A stretch of 40,551 nt of DNA, from assembly GCF_000496695.1 (NCBI RefSeq), contig NZ_BAUJ01000049.1, forward strand, positions 1 through 40,551. Reading direction: 5' to 3'. The position numbers and the translations under genes are program-made. The notes under the pieces are model-generated. The model ran no database searches and was not told where the DNA came from. It saw only the letters and a program-made list of their open reading frames with translations. Source of the DNA: Vibrio halioticoli NBRC 102217. Lineage in GTDB: Bacteria > Pseudomonadota > Gammaproteobacteria > Enterobacterales > Vibrionaceae. Below, piece after piece: positions 25,524 through 33,837 of this stretch (position 1 is its first letter; each line of letters opens with the position of its first letter).

Positions 25524-27266
25524 ATGAAATACAAAAGTTTAGTCATCCCCATGCTGCTTGCTTTTTCGAGCGCAGCTTTCTCTGCTGAAATTTATGATCA
25601 AAGTAAAAGCTACAGTGGCGGTGAGCGCGTCTCATTTAACGGTGCTATTTATGAAGCTCAGTGGTGGGTGAACCCTAACCAATCTCCTGCTGACGTGACC
25701 GGAAATAGTTGGGAATCTCCGTGGATTTTAATTTCAGAATCAGGTGGAGAGACGACCCCTCCTCCTGCTGATCCTGAAGTGCCATCAGAACCTACTCCAC
25801 CGGTTGTACCACCAATCGAAGGCGATTACCCTGCTTATGTTGAAGGTGAAACCTATGTTGCTGGTGATATCGTAATCAATACTGGCAAACTGTACCGCTG
25901 TAAAGATGGTGTGACTCAAACATGGTGTTCTGGTCCTGCATGGGCTTATGCTCCAGGGACAGGTACAGCCTGGGATCAAGCATGGGAAGAAGTTGCTGAC
26001 GGAACTCCACCGAGTAATCCTGAAGTGACGCCAGATCCGGATCCAACACCCGACCCTGCTCCAGAACCCGATCCAAGCCCAGACCCAAGTCCAGATCCAG
26101 AACCTGCTCCAGAGCCAGAGCCTAGCCCTGAGCCAGAAAATGGTTATGTTGTTTACCAAGAAGATTTGGACGCTAAAGAAGCGGAATTAACCAACTTCCC
26201 TGCGATGGCATCGGTAAAAGACTTAATTCGCACGATTGATAATGCCACTGTAAACGCCATTAAACCGCTGGCAGAGAGCAACCCTGACAACGTTAAACGT
26301 ATCGAAAGTATTGTTTCAGAAGCCGATTGGGAATACCTCTTCCCAGAGCGTACTCCCGAATATACCTATCGCCACTTCTTACAAGCTACTGGTAAATTCC
26401 CTGCCTTCTGTGACACTTACGATGACGGACGTGATTCAGATGCGATTTGTCGCAAAGCATTGGCAACCATGTTTGCGCACTTTACCCAAGAGACCGGCGG
26501 TCATACCGCAGATTGGCCTGTGCCAGAATGGCGTCAAGGTTTAGTGCATGTCCGTGAAATGGGTTGGGATGAAACGATGCGCGGCGGTTACAACGGTGAA
26601 TGTAACCCTGATGTATGGCAAGGACAAACGTGGCCATGTGGTACATTCGAAAACGGTGAGTTCAAATCATACTTTGGCCGTGGTGCTAAGCAGTTGAGTT
26701 ACAATTACAACTATGGCCCGTTCTCTGAAGCTATGTTTGGTACGGTTCGCACCTTACTCGACAACCCTGAAATGGTCGCTGATACGTGGTTAAACTTTGC
26801 TTCGGCAGTCTTCTTCTTTACTTACCCACAACCACCAAAACCGGCAATGATGCACGTTATTGATGGTACATGGCAACCAAACGAGCGTGACTTAGCCAAT
26901 GGTTTGACTCCTGGTTTTGGCGTCACGACACAAATCATCAATGGTGGCGTTGAATGTGGTGGTTCAGCAGAGATTGCTCAATCACTAAACCGCATCGACT
27001 ACTACAAAAACTTTACTCAGTATTTGCAGGTCCCTGTAGCGGATGATGAAGTACTAGGCTGTAAAGAAATGAAGCAGTTTGATACTGATGGCGCCGGCGC
27101 ACTCAGTATTTACTGGGAAAAAGATTGGGGATGGTCATCACAAACGCCAACTGGCGGAACATATTCTTGCCAAATGGTCGGTTACCAAACACCGTTCTCA
27201 GCCTTTAAAGAAGGTGATTTCACTAAATGTGTAGTGGCTCACTTCCCTGATGTGATCATCAAATAG
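25524..27266 (+). CDS. Secreted chitinase, glycoside hydrolase family 19, with two chitin-binding modules
   Basis: This 580-residue exported enzyme breaks beta-1,4 bonds in chitin, a usual nutrient for marine vibrios. A signal peptide ends at about residue 20 (SSAAFS). Two carbohydrate-binding modules of the CBM5/12 type follow at about 22-70 (YDQSKSYSGGERVSFNGAIYEA) and 103-155 (YVAGDIVINTGKLYRCK, with W/Y surface residues). A Pro/Asp/Glu-rich linker occupies about 163-206, and the GH19 domain about 210-580. The probable catalytic glutamate is E323 in AHFTQETGGH; YFGRGAKQLSYNYNYGPF is the family's substrate-cleft signature. Four or more cysteines in the domain suggest disulfides. The ATG is preceded by a weak GGGTG. 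Confidence 0.92.
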   Translation: MKYKSLVIPMLLAFSSAAFSAEIYDQSKSYSGGERVSFNGAIYEAQWWVNPNQSPADVTGNSWESPWILISESGGETTPPPADPEVPSEPTPPVVPPIEGDYPAYVEGETYVAGDIVINTGKLYRCKDGVTQTWCSGPAWAYAPGTGTAWDQAWEEVADGTPPSNPEVTPDPDPTPDPAPEPDPSPDPSPDPEPAPEPEPSPEPENGYVVYQEDLDAKEAELTNFPAMASVKDLIRTIDNATVNAIKPLAESNPDNVKRIESIVSEADWEYLFPERTPEYTYRHFLQATGKFPAFCDTYDDGRDSDAICRKALATMFAHFTQETGGHTADWPVPEWRQGLVHVREMGWDETMRGGYNGECNPDVWQGQTWPCGTFENGEFKSYFGRGAKQLSYNYNYGPFSEAMFGTVRTLLDNPEMVADTWLNFASAVFFFTYPQPPKPAMMHVIDGTWQPNERDLANGLTPGFGVTTQIINGGVECGGSAEIAQSLNRIDYYKNFTQYLQVPVADDEVLGCKEMKQFDTDGAGALSIYWEKDWGWSSQTPTGGTYSCQMVGYQTPFSAFKEGDFTKCVVAHFPDVIIK

Positions 27267-27306
27267 TTTGCCCAACAAGCTAACTACTTAAACTAAGTAT
27301 TTACGC

Positions 27307-27338
27307 AAAGGCAGTCTCTTTGAGGCTGCCTTTATTCT
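27307..27338 (+). terminator. Chitinase terminator
   Basis: A 12-bp stem AAAGGCAGTCTC/GAGGCTGCCTTT (one G-U pair) with a TTT loop and a TTTATTCTTT tail, 40 bases after the stop codon. Confidence 0.85.
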
Positions 27339-27676
27339 TTCGCAATAACACCACTGCATCATTGGAATATCGCACTTTTGTATTTAAATAATAGTATTTT
27401 AAGATAGATAAAATAATTGAGGTATTACATCAACTCAATAGAACTCGACGTATTTCATCTCTTTTCCTTTACTATTTTCTGAATACGAGCAAAACAGGCT
27501 ATTTCTATACAGAGCAACCTCTGCTTAAATAATCAGCACAAATGTAATCAAAAAGTTGTCCTTCATTTAATGTCAAAATAGCAACTTTTAAAAATGCCTT
27601 CCTCATTCATTTAGCGCAACAAATTATTTACAATTATATAAGTAAGATAGAAGTTAGATTAATTATTTTTTAATGC

Positions 27677-27730
27677 TCAATTATGTAACGATAATATTTA
27701 TCTCTATGTATATCATCGTTACATAATTGA
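27677..27730. repeat. 16-bp inverted repeat with 22-bp loop
   Basis: TCAATTATGTAACGAT (27677-27692) and its exact reverse complement (27715-27730) flank 22 bases. The stem is AT-rich and not followed by a T-run, so a terminator is less likely than an operator, a remnant of a small mobile element, or an RNA structure. Confidence 0.75.
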
Positions 27731-27917
27731 ACTATTTGGCGCAGGTTATTATATTTAAAAAAAAGTACGTGACCCTCATCGCAATAACTATTACCCTCCC
27801 TGCCACATTTGTCCGTTTCACAGTACAAAGGGGCATCCCTTAAAATAGGGTATAACGCCCCTATATAGCTCATATATTCGGCAATATTCCATAATATCAG
27901 CACAAAAGGTAAAGGAA

Positions 27918-29165
27918 GTGTTAAAAGATAAAAGTTTACTCGGCAACATTGGTGTGCAAGTTGTCATCGCAATGGTCGTCGGTACGTTAGTGGGTGCCGT
28001 AATGGGCCACAGTGCGACAATCTTTGCTCCGCTAGGCACCATATTCATCAACCTCATTAAAATGTTGGTTATTCCATTGGTCGCGGTTGCTCTTATTTCG
28101 GGTGCCGCAGGTCTGGGTGATAGCTCTTCAGCAGGTAAAGTGGGTTTAACCACATTAGGCTTCTTTGGTCTCACCTCTGCGCTGGCGGTAACGCTAGCAT
28201 TGGTAATGGGTAATCTATTCCAACCAGGCTCAGGTATTGATGTTAGCTCTGTAGAAAGCATGTTCTCTAGTGAATACGCTTCTCAAGGTGCTATTCCAGG
28301 CTTCTGGGATACCGTCACTGGCATGATCCCTACCAATATTTTCCAATCTTTGAACGAAGCAAACATACTGCAAATCTTAGTGTTTTGTCTTTTCTTCGGT
28401 ATTGCTGTTTCAAGCTTAGAAAAAGAACGTCGCCAACCATTAATGAATGGCGTAAATGCCATTGTTGATGCCATGGTTTGGATGATCAACAAAGTAATGC
28501 TATTAGCGCCACTTGGTGTATTTGGTCTAATGGCTGATGCGGTAGGTTCATTTGGCTTTAGTGCATTAACTGTTGTGCTTAAACTCTTCATTGTATATGT
28601 AGTGGCAATCCTTATTTTTGGTTTTGTTGTGTACCCTCTTATGGTTCATATTTTCACTAAGACTTCTGCTAAGAAGTTCTTAGTGGCCATGAAAAAACCA
28701 CAAGCAGTGGCACTATCTACAGCGTCTTCAATGGCGACTCTGCCTGTAACCATGAATACTGTTGAGACTGAGCTAGGAGTAAGAAACTCGACCGCATCAT
28801 TTGTATTGCCTTTAGGTGCGACCATTAACATGTCTGGTAATGCGATTTACTACGGCTTGGTGGCTATCTTCTTTGCACAAATGTTCGGTATTGATCTTAG
28901 CCTAGGTGCTTACATTGCGATCATCGCAACCTCGACTTTAGGTGCGGTAGGCCAAGCAGGCGTACCTGGACCATCATTCTTGGTGGTTGCGGTACTACTT
29001 GCAGCTGGCATTCCAATTGAAGGTCTACCACTGCTATTTGCTTTAGACCGTATCTTTGACATGATTCGTACTGCACTAAACATCACCGGTGATGCGGCGT
29101 GTGCAGTCATTGTTGATGCACTACTTGAAGACGATAAACCTGCTGTTGTTGAAGCCACTTCATAA
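27918..29165 (+). CDS. Dicarboxylate/amino acid:cation symporter (DAACS/SLC1 family)
   Basis: This is a 415-residue inner-membrane sodium- or proton-coupled symporter of the glutamate/aspartate/dicarboxylate family, with about eight membrane helices and two re-entrant hairpins. Hairpin 1 carries the serine-rich STASSMATLP (267-276). The last helix has D377, D381, R384, N388 and D392, matching the substrate and sodium residues of the archaeal GltPh transporter; R384 suggests an acidic substrate. Unusually, the helix-7 NMDGT motif is NMSGN (304-308). The start is GTG with AAAAGG eight bases before it. It has its own terminator, and no neighbour hints at a substrate. Confidence 0.9.
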   Translation: MLKDKSLLGNIGVQVVIAMVVGTLVGAVMGHSATIFAPLGTIFINLIKMLVIPLVAVALISGAAGLGDSSSAGKVGLTTLGFFGLTSALAVTLALVMGNLFQPGSGIDVSSVESMFSSEYASQGAIPGFWDTVTGMIPTNIFQSLNEANILQILVFCLFFGIAVSSLEKERRQPLMNGVNAIVDAMVWMINKVMLLAPLGVFGLMADAVGSFGFSALTVVLKLFIVYVVAILIFGFVVYPLMVHIFTKTSAKKFLVAMKKPQAVALSTASSMATLPVTMNTVETELGVRNSTASFVLPLGATINMSGNAIYYGLVAIFFAQMFGIDLSLGAYIAIIATSTLGAVGQAGVPGPSFLVVAVLLAAGIPIEGLPLLFALDRIFDMIRTALNITGDAACAVIVDALLEDDKPAVVEATS

Positions 29166-29196
29166 ATTGTAGGTAATAATTAGCGTCAAACATAAG

Positions 29197-29240
29197 AAAA
29201 CACCGGGCTTCAGTTCAACTGAAGTCCGGTGTTTTTATTT
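29197..29240. terminator. Bidirectional terminator after the symporter
   Basis: AAAACACCGG (29197-29206) pairs with CCGGTGTTTT (29226-29235). The stem continues through a G-U pair into CTTCAGTT/AACTGAAG, with T-runs on both strands. It serves the symporter and the convergent DsbA-family gene. Confidence 0.92.
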
Positions 29241-29298
29241 GGTAAGAAGAAAATTCTACGCTCAAGCGTTAACCGCTATTCCCTATGGCTTTGAGTTA

Positions 29299-29925
29299 TT
29301 ATGCGTAACTAAGCAGTTGTTCTACTTGTTCAATGGTCATATTGGCATCTTGGTATTCTATTGGCAGTTCGACCACAGTATCTTTGTCAGCAACAAAAAG
29401 AGAAGGAAAGCTGTTGCCACCAATGGAACGCGCAAAACGTAATTCGGATTTTAAATATTGTTCGATATCGTCAGAAGTTAAATCAAAGGTAAACTTCTCA
29501 ACATCTAATCCAATATCTTTAGCAAGCTCAATTAGTACTTCATTGTCACTTGGATTTTTCGCATCCAAATAATAAGCATGCTGTACTGCGGTCAGCATTT
29601 TTTGTTCTGCATCTTGGCGTCTAGCGGCGAGCATCGCTCTGCATGCCGGATAGGTGGAACGACGAGGGGTATTCTTGCTCCAAAACTCATGATTAAATTC
29701 AGTACCTAGCTGAGACTCAATCTTATTCCAGTAAGATGCTATTTGAGTGCGCATCTCATGCGGCATTGGCTCATCTGAGTCAGGAGCTAATCCGCCAACA
29801 ATATACACAATATCAATTTTGCCTTTTAGCGCCGATTCAATCTTTTGCCACGTAGGTTTGTATCCCCAACACCAAGCACACATAGGATCGTAGACATAAT
29901 ATAAGCGCGTCACATCTTTGTTCAT
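29299..29925 (-). CDS. DsbA-family thiol oxidoreductase (cytoplasmic, FrnE-like)
   Basis: This 208-residue protein has a thioredoxin-like DsbA fold: an active-site CAWC (C16, C19) in YDPMCAWCWGYKP, a helical insert and a late cis-Pro segment GGNSFPSLFV. I choose the ATG at 29925, which has AGGAG six bases upstream; the frame stays open for 29 codons further but lacks a ribosome binding site. There is no signal peptide, so it is probably cytosolic, as for FrnE-like members, and may repair or isomerise oxidised proteins. The terminator shared with the symporter lies downstream. Confidence 0.85.
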   Translation of the reverse strand: MNKDVTRLYYVYDPMCAWCWGYKPTWQKIESALKGKIDIVYIVGGLAPDSDEPMPHEMRTQIASYWNKIESQLGTEFNHEFWSKNTPRRSTYPACRAMLAARRQDAEQKMLTAVQHAYYLDAKNPSDNEVLIELAKDIGLDVEKFTFDLTSDDIEQYLKSELRFARSIGGNSFPSLFVADKDTVVELPIEYQDANMTIEQVEQLLSYA

Positions 29926-30201
29926 TACTACTCCTGATATTTGTATTAACGAAGTCAGTACAGCACTAACCTTTTTATTGTGCAAGTTAAGCAATAGAGT
30001 TAATGCGAACAAGTCTCAATAAATTTGTAAATTCCTGAGCTATGACTAATTTCTCAATTTCATCACGAAAATTTCATTGAGCTCCGTTTGATAGGTACAA
30101 ATGCAGTTATCGCTTGATTTTATGGCTATCAAACGGCCTACCGCTATATTTCACTGTTTCGTTTAGGTAAACTAACGCAAATATCGACGTCTGTATGAAT
30201 C

Positions 30202-30747
30202 ATGAAACAACTACTCGACTTCATCCCCCTCATCATCTTTTTTGTGTTGTACAAAATGTACGACATCTATACCGCCACAGCAGCCTTGATTGTAGCCACT
30301 GCTATTCAACTGCTTGTCACATATGTGCTGTATAAGAAAATAGAAAAAATGCAGCTGACCACCTTTGCTATCGTGGCTATTTTTGGCGGTATGACCATCG
30401 CCTTTCACAACGACGACTTTATCAAATGGAAGGTCACCATTATTTATGCCCTATTTTCTCTAGGCCTTATTGTTACCCAATTATCCGGTAAACCCTTTAT
30501 CAAAGGGATGCTAGAAAAAGAAATCACACTTCCAAGCCGAACATGGAACACGATTAACTGGGCGTGGAGCACCTTCTTTGCTGCCTGTGCCATAATTAAT
30601 GTCTATGTGGCATTTCGTCTTCCCCTTGATGTATGGGTAAACTTTAAAGTATTCGGCTTAATGATAGCCACACTACTGTTTGCCTTGCTCACAGGGCTCT
30701 ATATCTACACACAATTGTCAAAAGAGAGTAAAACACGCAATGAGTAA
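30202..30747 (+). CDS. yciB: Inner-membrane septation-associated protein YciB
   Basis: This 181-residue polytopic membrane protein matches the YciB (IspZ/intracellular septation A) family. It starts [29 protein letters not shown], has five or so hydrophobic helices and the conserved [20 protein letters not shown] segment. In E. coli it is linked to cell-envelope integrity and interacts with divisome and elongasome proteins. It heads a compact set with yciA, yciI and a lipoprotein gene, and overlaps yciA by 8 bases. A promoter should lie in the 276-bp gap before it, but I could not fix one. Confidence 0.95.
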   Translation: MKQLLDFIPLIIFFVLYKMYDIYTATAALIVATAIQLLVTYVLYKKIEKMQLTTFAIVAIFGGMTIAFHNDDFIKWKVTIIYALFSLGLIVTQLSGKPFIKGMLEKEITLPSRTWNTINWAWSTFFAACAIINVYVAFRLPLDVWVNFKVFGLMIATLLFALLTGLYIYTQLSKESKTRNE

Positions 30748-31132
30748 CCCGTCTTTAATTCGCGGAGAAATGCTACTAAGAACACTAGCAATGCCAGCCG
30801 ACACCAACGCTAATGGTGATATTTTTGGTGGTTGGATTATGTCTCAACTCGATCTTGCTGGGGGTATTCTTGCCAAAGAGATCTCAAAAGGACGAATTGC
30901 TACCGTATCAGTATCAAGTATTACGTTTAAAAGACCTGTTTCAGTAGGCGATATTGTATGCTGTCATGGTGAGTGCAGTCACATAGGTAACTCTTCTATG
31001 TCGATTGAACTGCAAGTATGGAATAAAAAAGTGATGGGTGACCGCGCAGGAGAAAGAGACTTGGTTTGTGAGGCGACTTTCCATTATGTTGCTATTGATA
31101 ACAACGGTCGCCCTCGAAAAATCGAAAAATAG
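30740..31132 (+). CDS. yciA: Acyl-CoA thioesterase YciA
   Basis: This is a 130-residue hotdog-fold thioesterase that hydrolyses a broad range of acyl-CoAs. The catalytic region [22 protein letters not shown] is nearly the same as in E. coli YciA, followed by [22 protein letters not shown] strands. I place the start at ATG 30740, which overlaps the end of yciB and matches the family N-terminus; the frame extends 20 codons upstream only because it lies within yciB. The next gene, yciI, follows 11 bp later. Confidence 0.95.
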   Translation: MSNPSLIRGEMLLRTLAMPADTNANGDIFGGWIMSQLDLAGGILAKEISKGRIATVSVSSITFKRPVSVGDIVCCHGECSHIGNSSMSIELQVWNKKVMGDRAGERDLVCEATFHYVAIDNNGRPRKIEK

Positions 31133-31143
31133 AAGGATTTATT

Positions 31144-31440
31144 ATGTGGTATGTCATTTTTTCCCAGGATGTCAAAGATTCATTACAAAAACGTGGTAGT
31201 GTACGTGATAAACATTTAGCCCGCCTGCAAGACCTACAAAATCAAGGTCGCTTGCTTACCGCAGGACCAATGCCCGCTATCGATAGCGACAATCCTGGTG
31301 AGGCTGGCTTTACCGGTTCGACCGTCATCGCTCAGTTTGAAACGCTACAAGACGCAAAAGCTTGGGCAGATGCCGACCCATATATCGACGCAGGCGTCTA
31401 TCAAGACGTTATTGTTAAACCTTATAAAAAAGTATTCTAA
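31144..31440 (+). CDS. yciI: YciI-family protein
   Basis: This 98-residue protein has the YciI/YCII fold (dimeric alpha+beta barrel). [13 protein letters not shown], then [25 protein letters not shown], with the conserved His-Asp pair, and [22 protein letters not shown] are all family hallmarks. The E. coli protein's activity is not settled. The ATG has AGAAGGA six bases upstream. It lies between yciA and the pilotin-like lipoprotein gene, two bases before the latter, so the four genes form one operon. Confidence 0.94.
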   Translation: MWYVIFSQDVKDSLQKRGSVRDKHLARLQDLQNQGRLLTAGPMPAIDSDNPGEAGFTGSTVIAQFETLQDAKAWADADPYIDAGVYQDVIVKPYKKVF

Positions 31441-31442
31441 TT

Positions 31443-31850
31443 ATGTATTCATCATTTAAAAGCGCACTAGTTTTAACATTGGCTACTATTATTCTTGCTG
31501 GCTGTGCCTCTAGCAGTAGCGAGAAGCGAGAGCTGAAACTTACCGCCGATCGCCGTGCGGGGATCCTAGCATCAAGCTTACCTATTGAGTACGGCCCACT
31601 CACCATTACTCGAGCAACATCTAAAGAAGCCACTGTCATCATTGAAATGCTTTACAACCAATCTGGTCACAAGCCTGCTGATCAATTGATTAAAAGTGCT
31701 AATGCTTACTACTGTAATTCTGAAGACGTGCGCGCTGCTATGGATAAAGGTGTGAATTACCTTATCAAGATCCGCAATAACCGTGGTCAAATGATTGTAG
31801 AGCAAGTCATCAGTTCAAAAACTTGCCTTGTAGATGGTGATGAATCGTAA
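31443..31850 (+). CDS. Lipoprotein resembling the type II secretion pilotin AspS (GspS-beta)
   Basis: This 135-residue lipoprotein has a signal peptide ending in the lipobox LAGC (cysteine 21). The mature part resembles AspS, the Vibrio pilotin that carries the GspD secretin to the outer membrane: RRAGILASSLPIEYGPL, a mid-protein cysteine in NAYYCNSED and a late SSKTC. These last two could form AspS's disulfide. It lies 2 bp after yciI, so it shares that transcript. The lipoprotein call is firm; the AspS resemblance is by memory of the family and should be tested by profile search. Confidence 0.6.
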   Translation: MYSSFKSALVLTLATIILAGCASSSSEKRELKLTADRRAGILASSLPIEYGPLTITRATSKEATVIIEMLYNQSGHKPADQLIKSANAYYCNSEDVRAAMDKGVNYLIKIRNNRGQMIVEQVISSKTCLVDGDES

Positions 31851-31885
31851 GCCTTTGAAATACGCGCTATAGACAATTAAAAAAG

Positions 31886-31922
31886 AAAGGCCAAAGTTTG
31901 CTACAAACTTTGGCCTTTTTAT
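31886..31922 (+). terminator. Terminator of the yciB-yciA-yciI-lipoprotein operon
   Basis: A perfect 15-bp stem AAAGGCCAAAGTTTG/CAAACTTTGGCCTTT with a CTA loop and a T-run follows the lipoprotein gene by 35 bases. It also lies beyond the end of the convergent methyltransferase gene, with an A-run on the left, so it may act both ways. Confidence 0.93.
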
Positions 31923-31945
31923 TGGTTTCACTCACCCACTATCTA

Positions 31946-32896
31946 CTATAAGGAAAACAGCTGCACTTTAAGGCTGGCTTCTGCATCAACATCATCAAAT
32001 TCCACTGGGTTATCCAAACGCTGCACATAATTGAGTTCAGGGGCATGTTCAGCCATGCCATCAATCACAAAATCAGAAGTGACCGCAGGCGAATTGGCAC
32101 AGGCTAACACTTGTCCATTGTCAGCCAGTAAACTTGGTAAACGGCGCAGTACTTTTTGGTAATCTTTGGTTAACGCAAAACTGCCTTTTTGAAACGACGG
32201 TGGATCGGAAATAATCAGATCGTACGGGCCAAAGCGTTTGAGTTTGCCCCAAGATTTAAAAATATCATGCGCTAAGAATTTCACTCGGCTCACGTCTTGA
32301 TTGTTTAAGTTGTGATTATCACGACCGCGACTTAACGACGAGCGCGCCATGTCAATGTTCACTACTTGCTTCGCACCGCCAGCAATCCCTGCTACAGAGA
32401 AGCCACAGGTATAAGCAAACAAGTTAAGGATATTCTTGCCCTCAGCGTTTGCCCTTACCCAATCACGCCCTAAACGCATGTCTAAGAATAAACCTGAATT
32501 TTGGTTTGAAGAAAGATTCATCCAGTATTTGAGCCCAGACTCCACCACTTCGACTTTGCCTTCCGCTTCGCCCAATAAAAACTGCGTCGGCGCGCCGTGT
32601 TCATATCGATGTTGAATCGAAATAGAGCGGATCTGTGAATGTTCTGGCTGCTCGGCTAATTGCTGCAAACCTTGCTCAAGATGCGCAAGAAACTCATCCG
32701 AGACTGGTCTAAATAATTGAACAACAAGATGCTGAGCAATCCAATCACAGGTGATCTGCTCCAGACCTGCCACTGTGCGTCCTCGCCCGTGAAACAAGCG
32801 TCTTACTTCAGTTGGCGCGTTTTTTAAGCCTTGTTGCAATGCAGAAAAAAACCGAGGTAGCGCCTCTACATTCATAGGAGGAGAAATATCATTCAT
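31946..32896 (-). CDS. Class I SAM-dependent methyltransferase (RlmI/RlmK-like)
   Basis: From the ATG at 32896 this is a 316-residue methyltransferase of the RlmI/RlmKL (Methyltrans_SAM) group that modifies 23S rRNA cytosine or guanine, although which base is not clear. The SAM-binding NLFAYTCGFSVAGIAGGAK, acidic VVNIDMAR, and catalytic ISDPPSFQKG are visible. The ATG shares TAATG with the stop of the upstream RluA-family gene, so the two are translationally coupled; a TTG five codons earlier is the only other option. Two rRNA-modifying enzymes in one unit suggests joint ribosome maturation. Confidence 0.85.
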   Translation of the reverse strand: MNDISPPMNVEALPRFFSALQQGLKNAPTEVRRLFHGRGRTVAGLEQITCDWIAQHLVVQLFRPVSDEFLAHLEQGLQQLAEQPEHSQIRSISIQHRYEHGAPTQFLLGEAEGKVEVVESGLKYWMNLSSNQNSGLFLDMRLGRDWVRANAEGKNILNLFAYTCGFSVAGIAGGAKQVVNIDMARSSLSRGRDNHNLNNQDVSRVKFLAHDIFKSWGKLKRFGPYDLIISDPPSFQKGSFALTKDYQKVLRRLPSLLADNGQVLACANSPAVTSDFVIDGMAEHAPELNYVQRLDNPVEFDDVDAEASLKVQLFSL

Positions 32897-33582
32897 TATA
32901 TTTTTGGCCAATTAAGTCGTTGGGGTTGTTGCCATTCGCTGATTTGTTGTTGAATCTCAGGCAATTGCCATAGTTCACCGAAACGGCTGTCAGAGCTAGG
33001 ATCAAGCTGATAGCGATAACTGTTGCCTTCCAGCTCAAAGCTAAGAGCAAAAGCGTGCAGGTATCCCCTATCGCTATCACTAGAGGGTGAATAAATAGGG
33101 TCGCCGACAATAGGACTGCCAACCGATTTTAACGCAACGCGAATTTGATGAGTCTTACCCGTTTTAGGTTTACACAGAAAAATGCGATAGCCTTGGGCAG
33201 AGGCTGAAAAAAACTGGGTAATAGCGGGGTTTTCTGTGGTCGGCATCAGCTTCCACATTGAGCGGCGGCTTTTTGCCATATCCCCTTTGATCAAACCTTG
33301 TTTTTTCTTGGGCTTTTTATCGGAAATCGCTAAATAAAATTTTTCTACCTTTCTTTGAGCAAACGCTTGAGACAATTGACTTGCCGCTTGCTGTGTTTTA
33401 CCCAAAAGTAACAGCCCAGATGTCATCTTATCTAATCGATGTACAAGGTATAATGGACCACAGCCCAAATAACGCCGCACCTCGTCTAACAATCCGGTCT
33501 CTTGTTCATCTTTATGAACGCTCACTGAAGCATGCTTATTAATCAGCACAAACTGAGCTTGGTCGTCGACTATATCAAACAT
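32896..33582 (-). CDS. RluA-family pseudouridine synthase (TIGR01621 type)
   Basis: This 228-residue RNA pseudouridine synthase lacks an S4 domain. The catalytic aspartate is in LVHRLDKMTSGLLLLGKT, and the closing GKTHQIRVALKSVGSPIVGDPIY is the RluA-group motif. It is shorter than RluA/C/D and fits the TIGR01621 subgroup found mainly in marine gammaproteobacteria, whose target RNA is not established. It is followed by the methyltransferase gene with a one-base stop/start overlap. Confidence 0.85.
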   Translation of the reverse strand: MFDIVDDQAQFVLINKHASVSVHKDEQETGLLDEVRRYLGCGPLYLVHRLDKMTSGLLLLGKTQQAASQLSQAFAQRKVEKFYLAISDKKPKKKQGLIKGDMAKSRRSMWKLMPTTENPAITQFFSASAQGYRIFLCKPKTGKTHQIRVALKSVGSPIVGDPIYSPSSDSDRGYLHAFALSFELEGNSYRYQLDPSSDSRFGELWQLPEIQQQISEWQQPQRLNWPKI

Positions 33583-33837
33583 AGGCTAGTTACAGGTGTC
33601 CTAGTGACTCAAAGAAAGCTCAGTAGTATATCCTGAGCGCCAAGGGAAACCCAACTTTCGTTAAAAATACCTGTATTTAACCCCTTGTTGTGTATCTTTT
33701 GCAAAATACTTGTTGAGATTAGACGTAAATTTGCATTGAAAACCGCCGTTATTCATCCCTTTGTCTTAAAAAACGCACAAAGGCAACTTTTCCGTATACA
33801 CTACAGCTATTAAGTGATTGATTATTAACTGAGAGAA

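Larger units (their letters stand above)
27267..27917. other. Chitinase to symporter intergenic region with structured DNA
   Basis: This 651-bp, very AT-rich stretch lies between two plus-strand genes. Beyond the chitinase terminator (27307-27338) it holds a 16-bp perfect inverted repeat (27677-27692 with 27715-27730). Close to the symporter there is also a nested hairpin: AGGGGC/GCCCCT outer arms (27829-27834, 27857-27862) around CCCT/AGGG. I see no convincing gene. The second hairpin lies about 55 bp before the symporter start and could be part of its leader. Confidence 0.55.

Noticed and set aside
26040..26140. Repetitive DNA in the chitinase gene suggesting a tandem repeat or CRISPR-like array
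   Set aside because: It encodes the Pro/Asp/Glu linker between binding modules and catalytic domain; repetition follows from the codons for PDP and PEP.
27670..27903. A 77-residue minus-strand reading frame with several cysteines
   Set aside because: It lies over the inverted repeat and the presumed symporter promoter, has no visible ribosome binding site and resembles no family I know.
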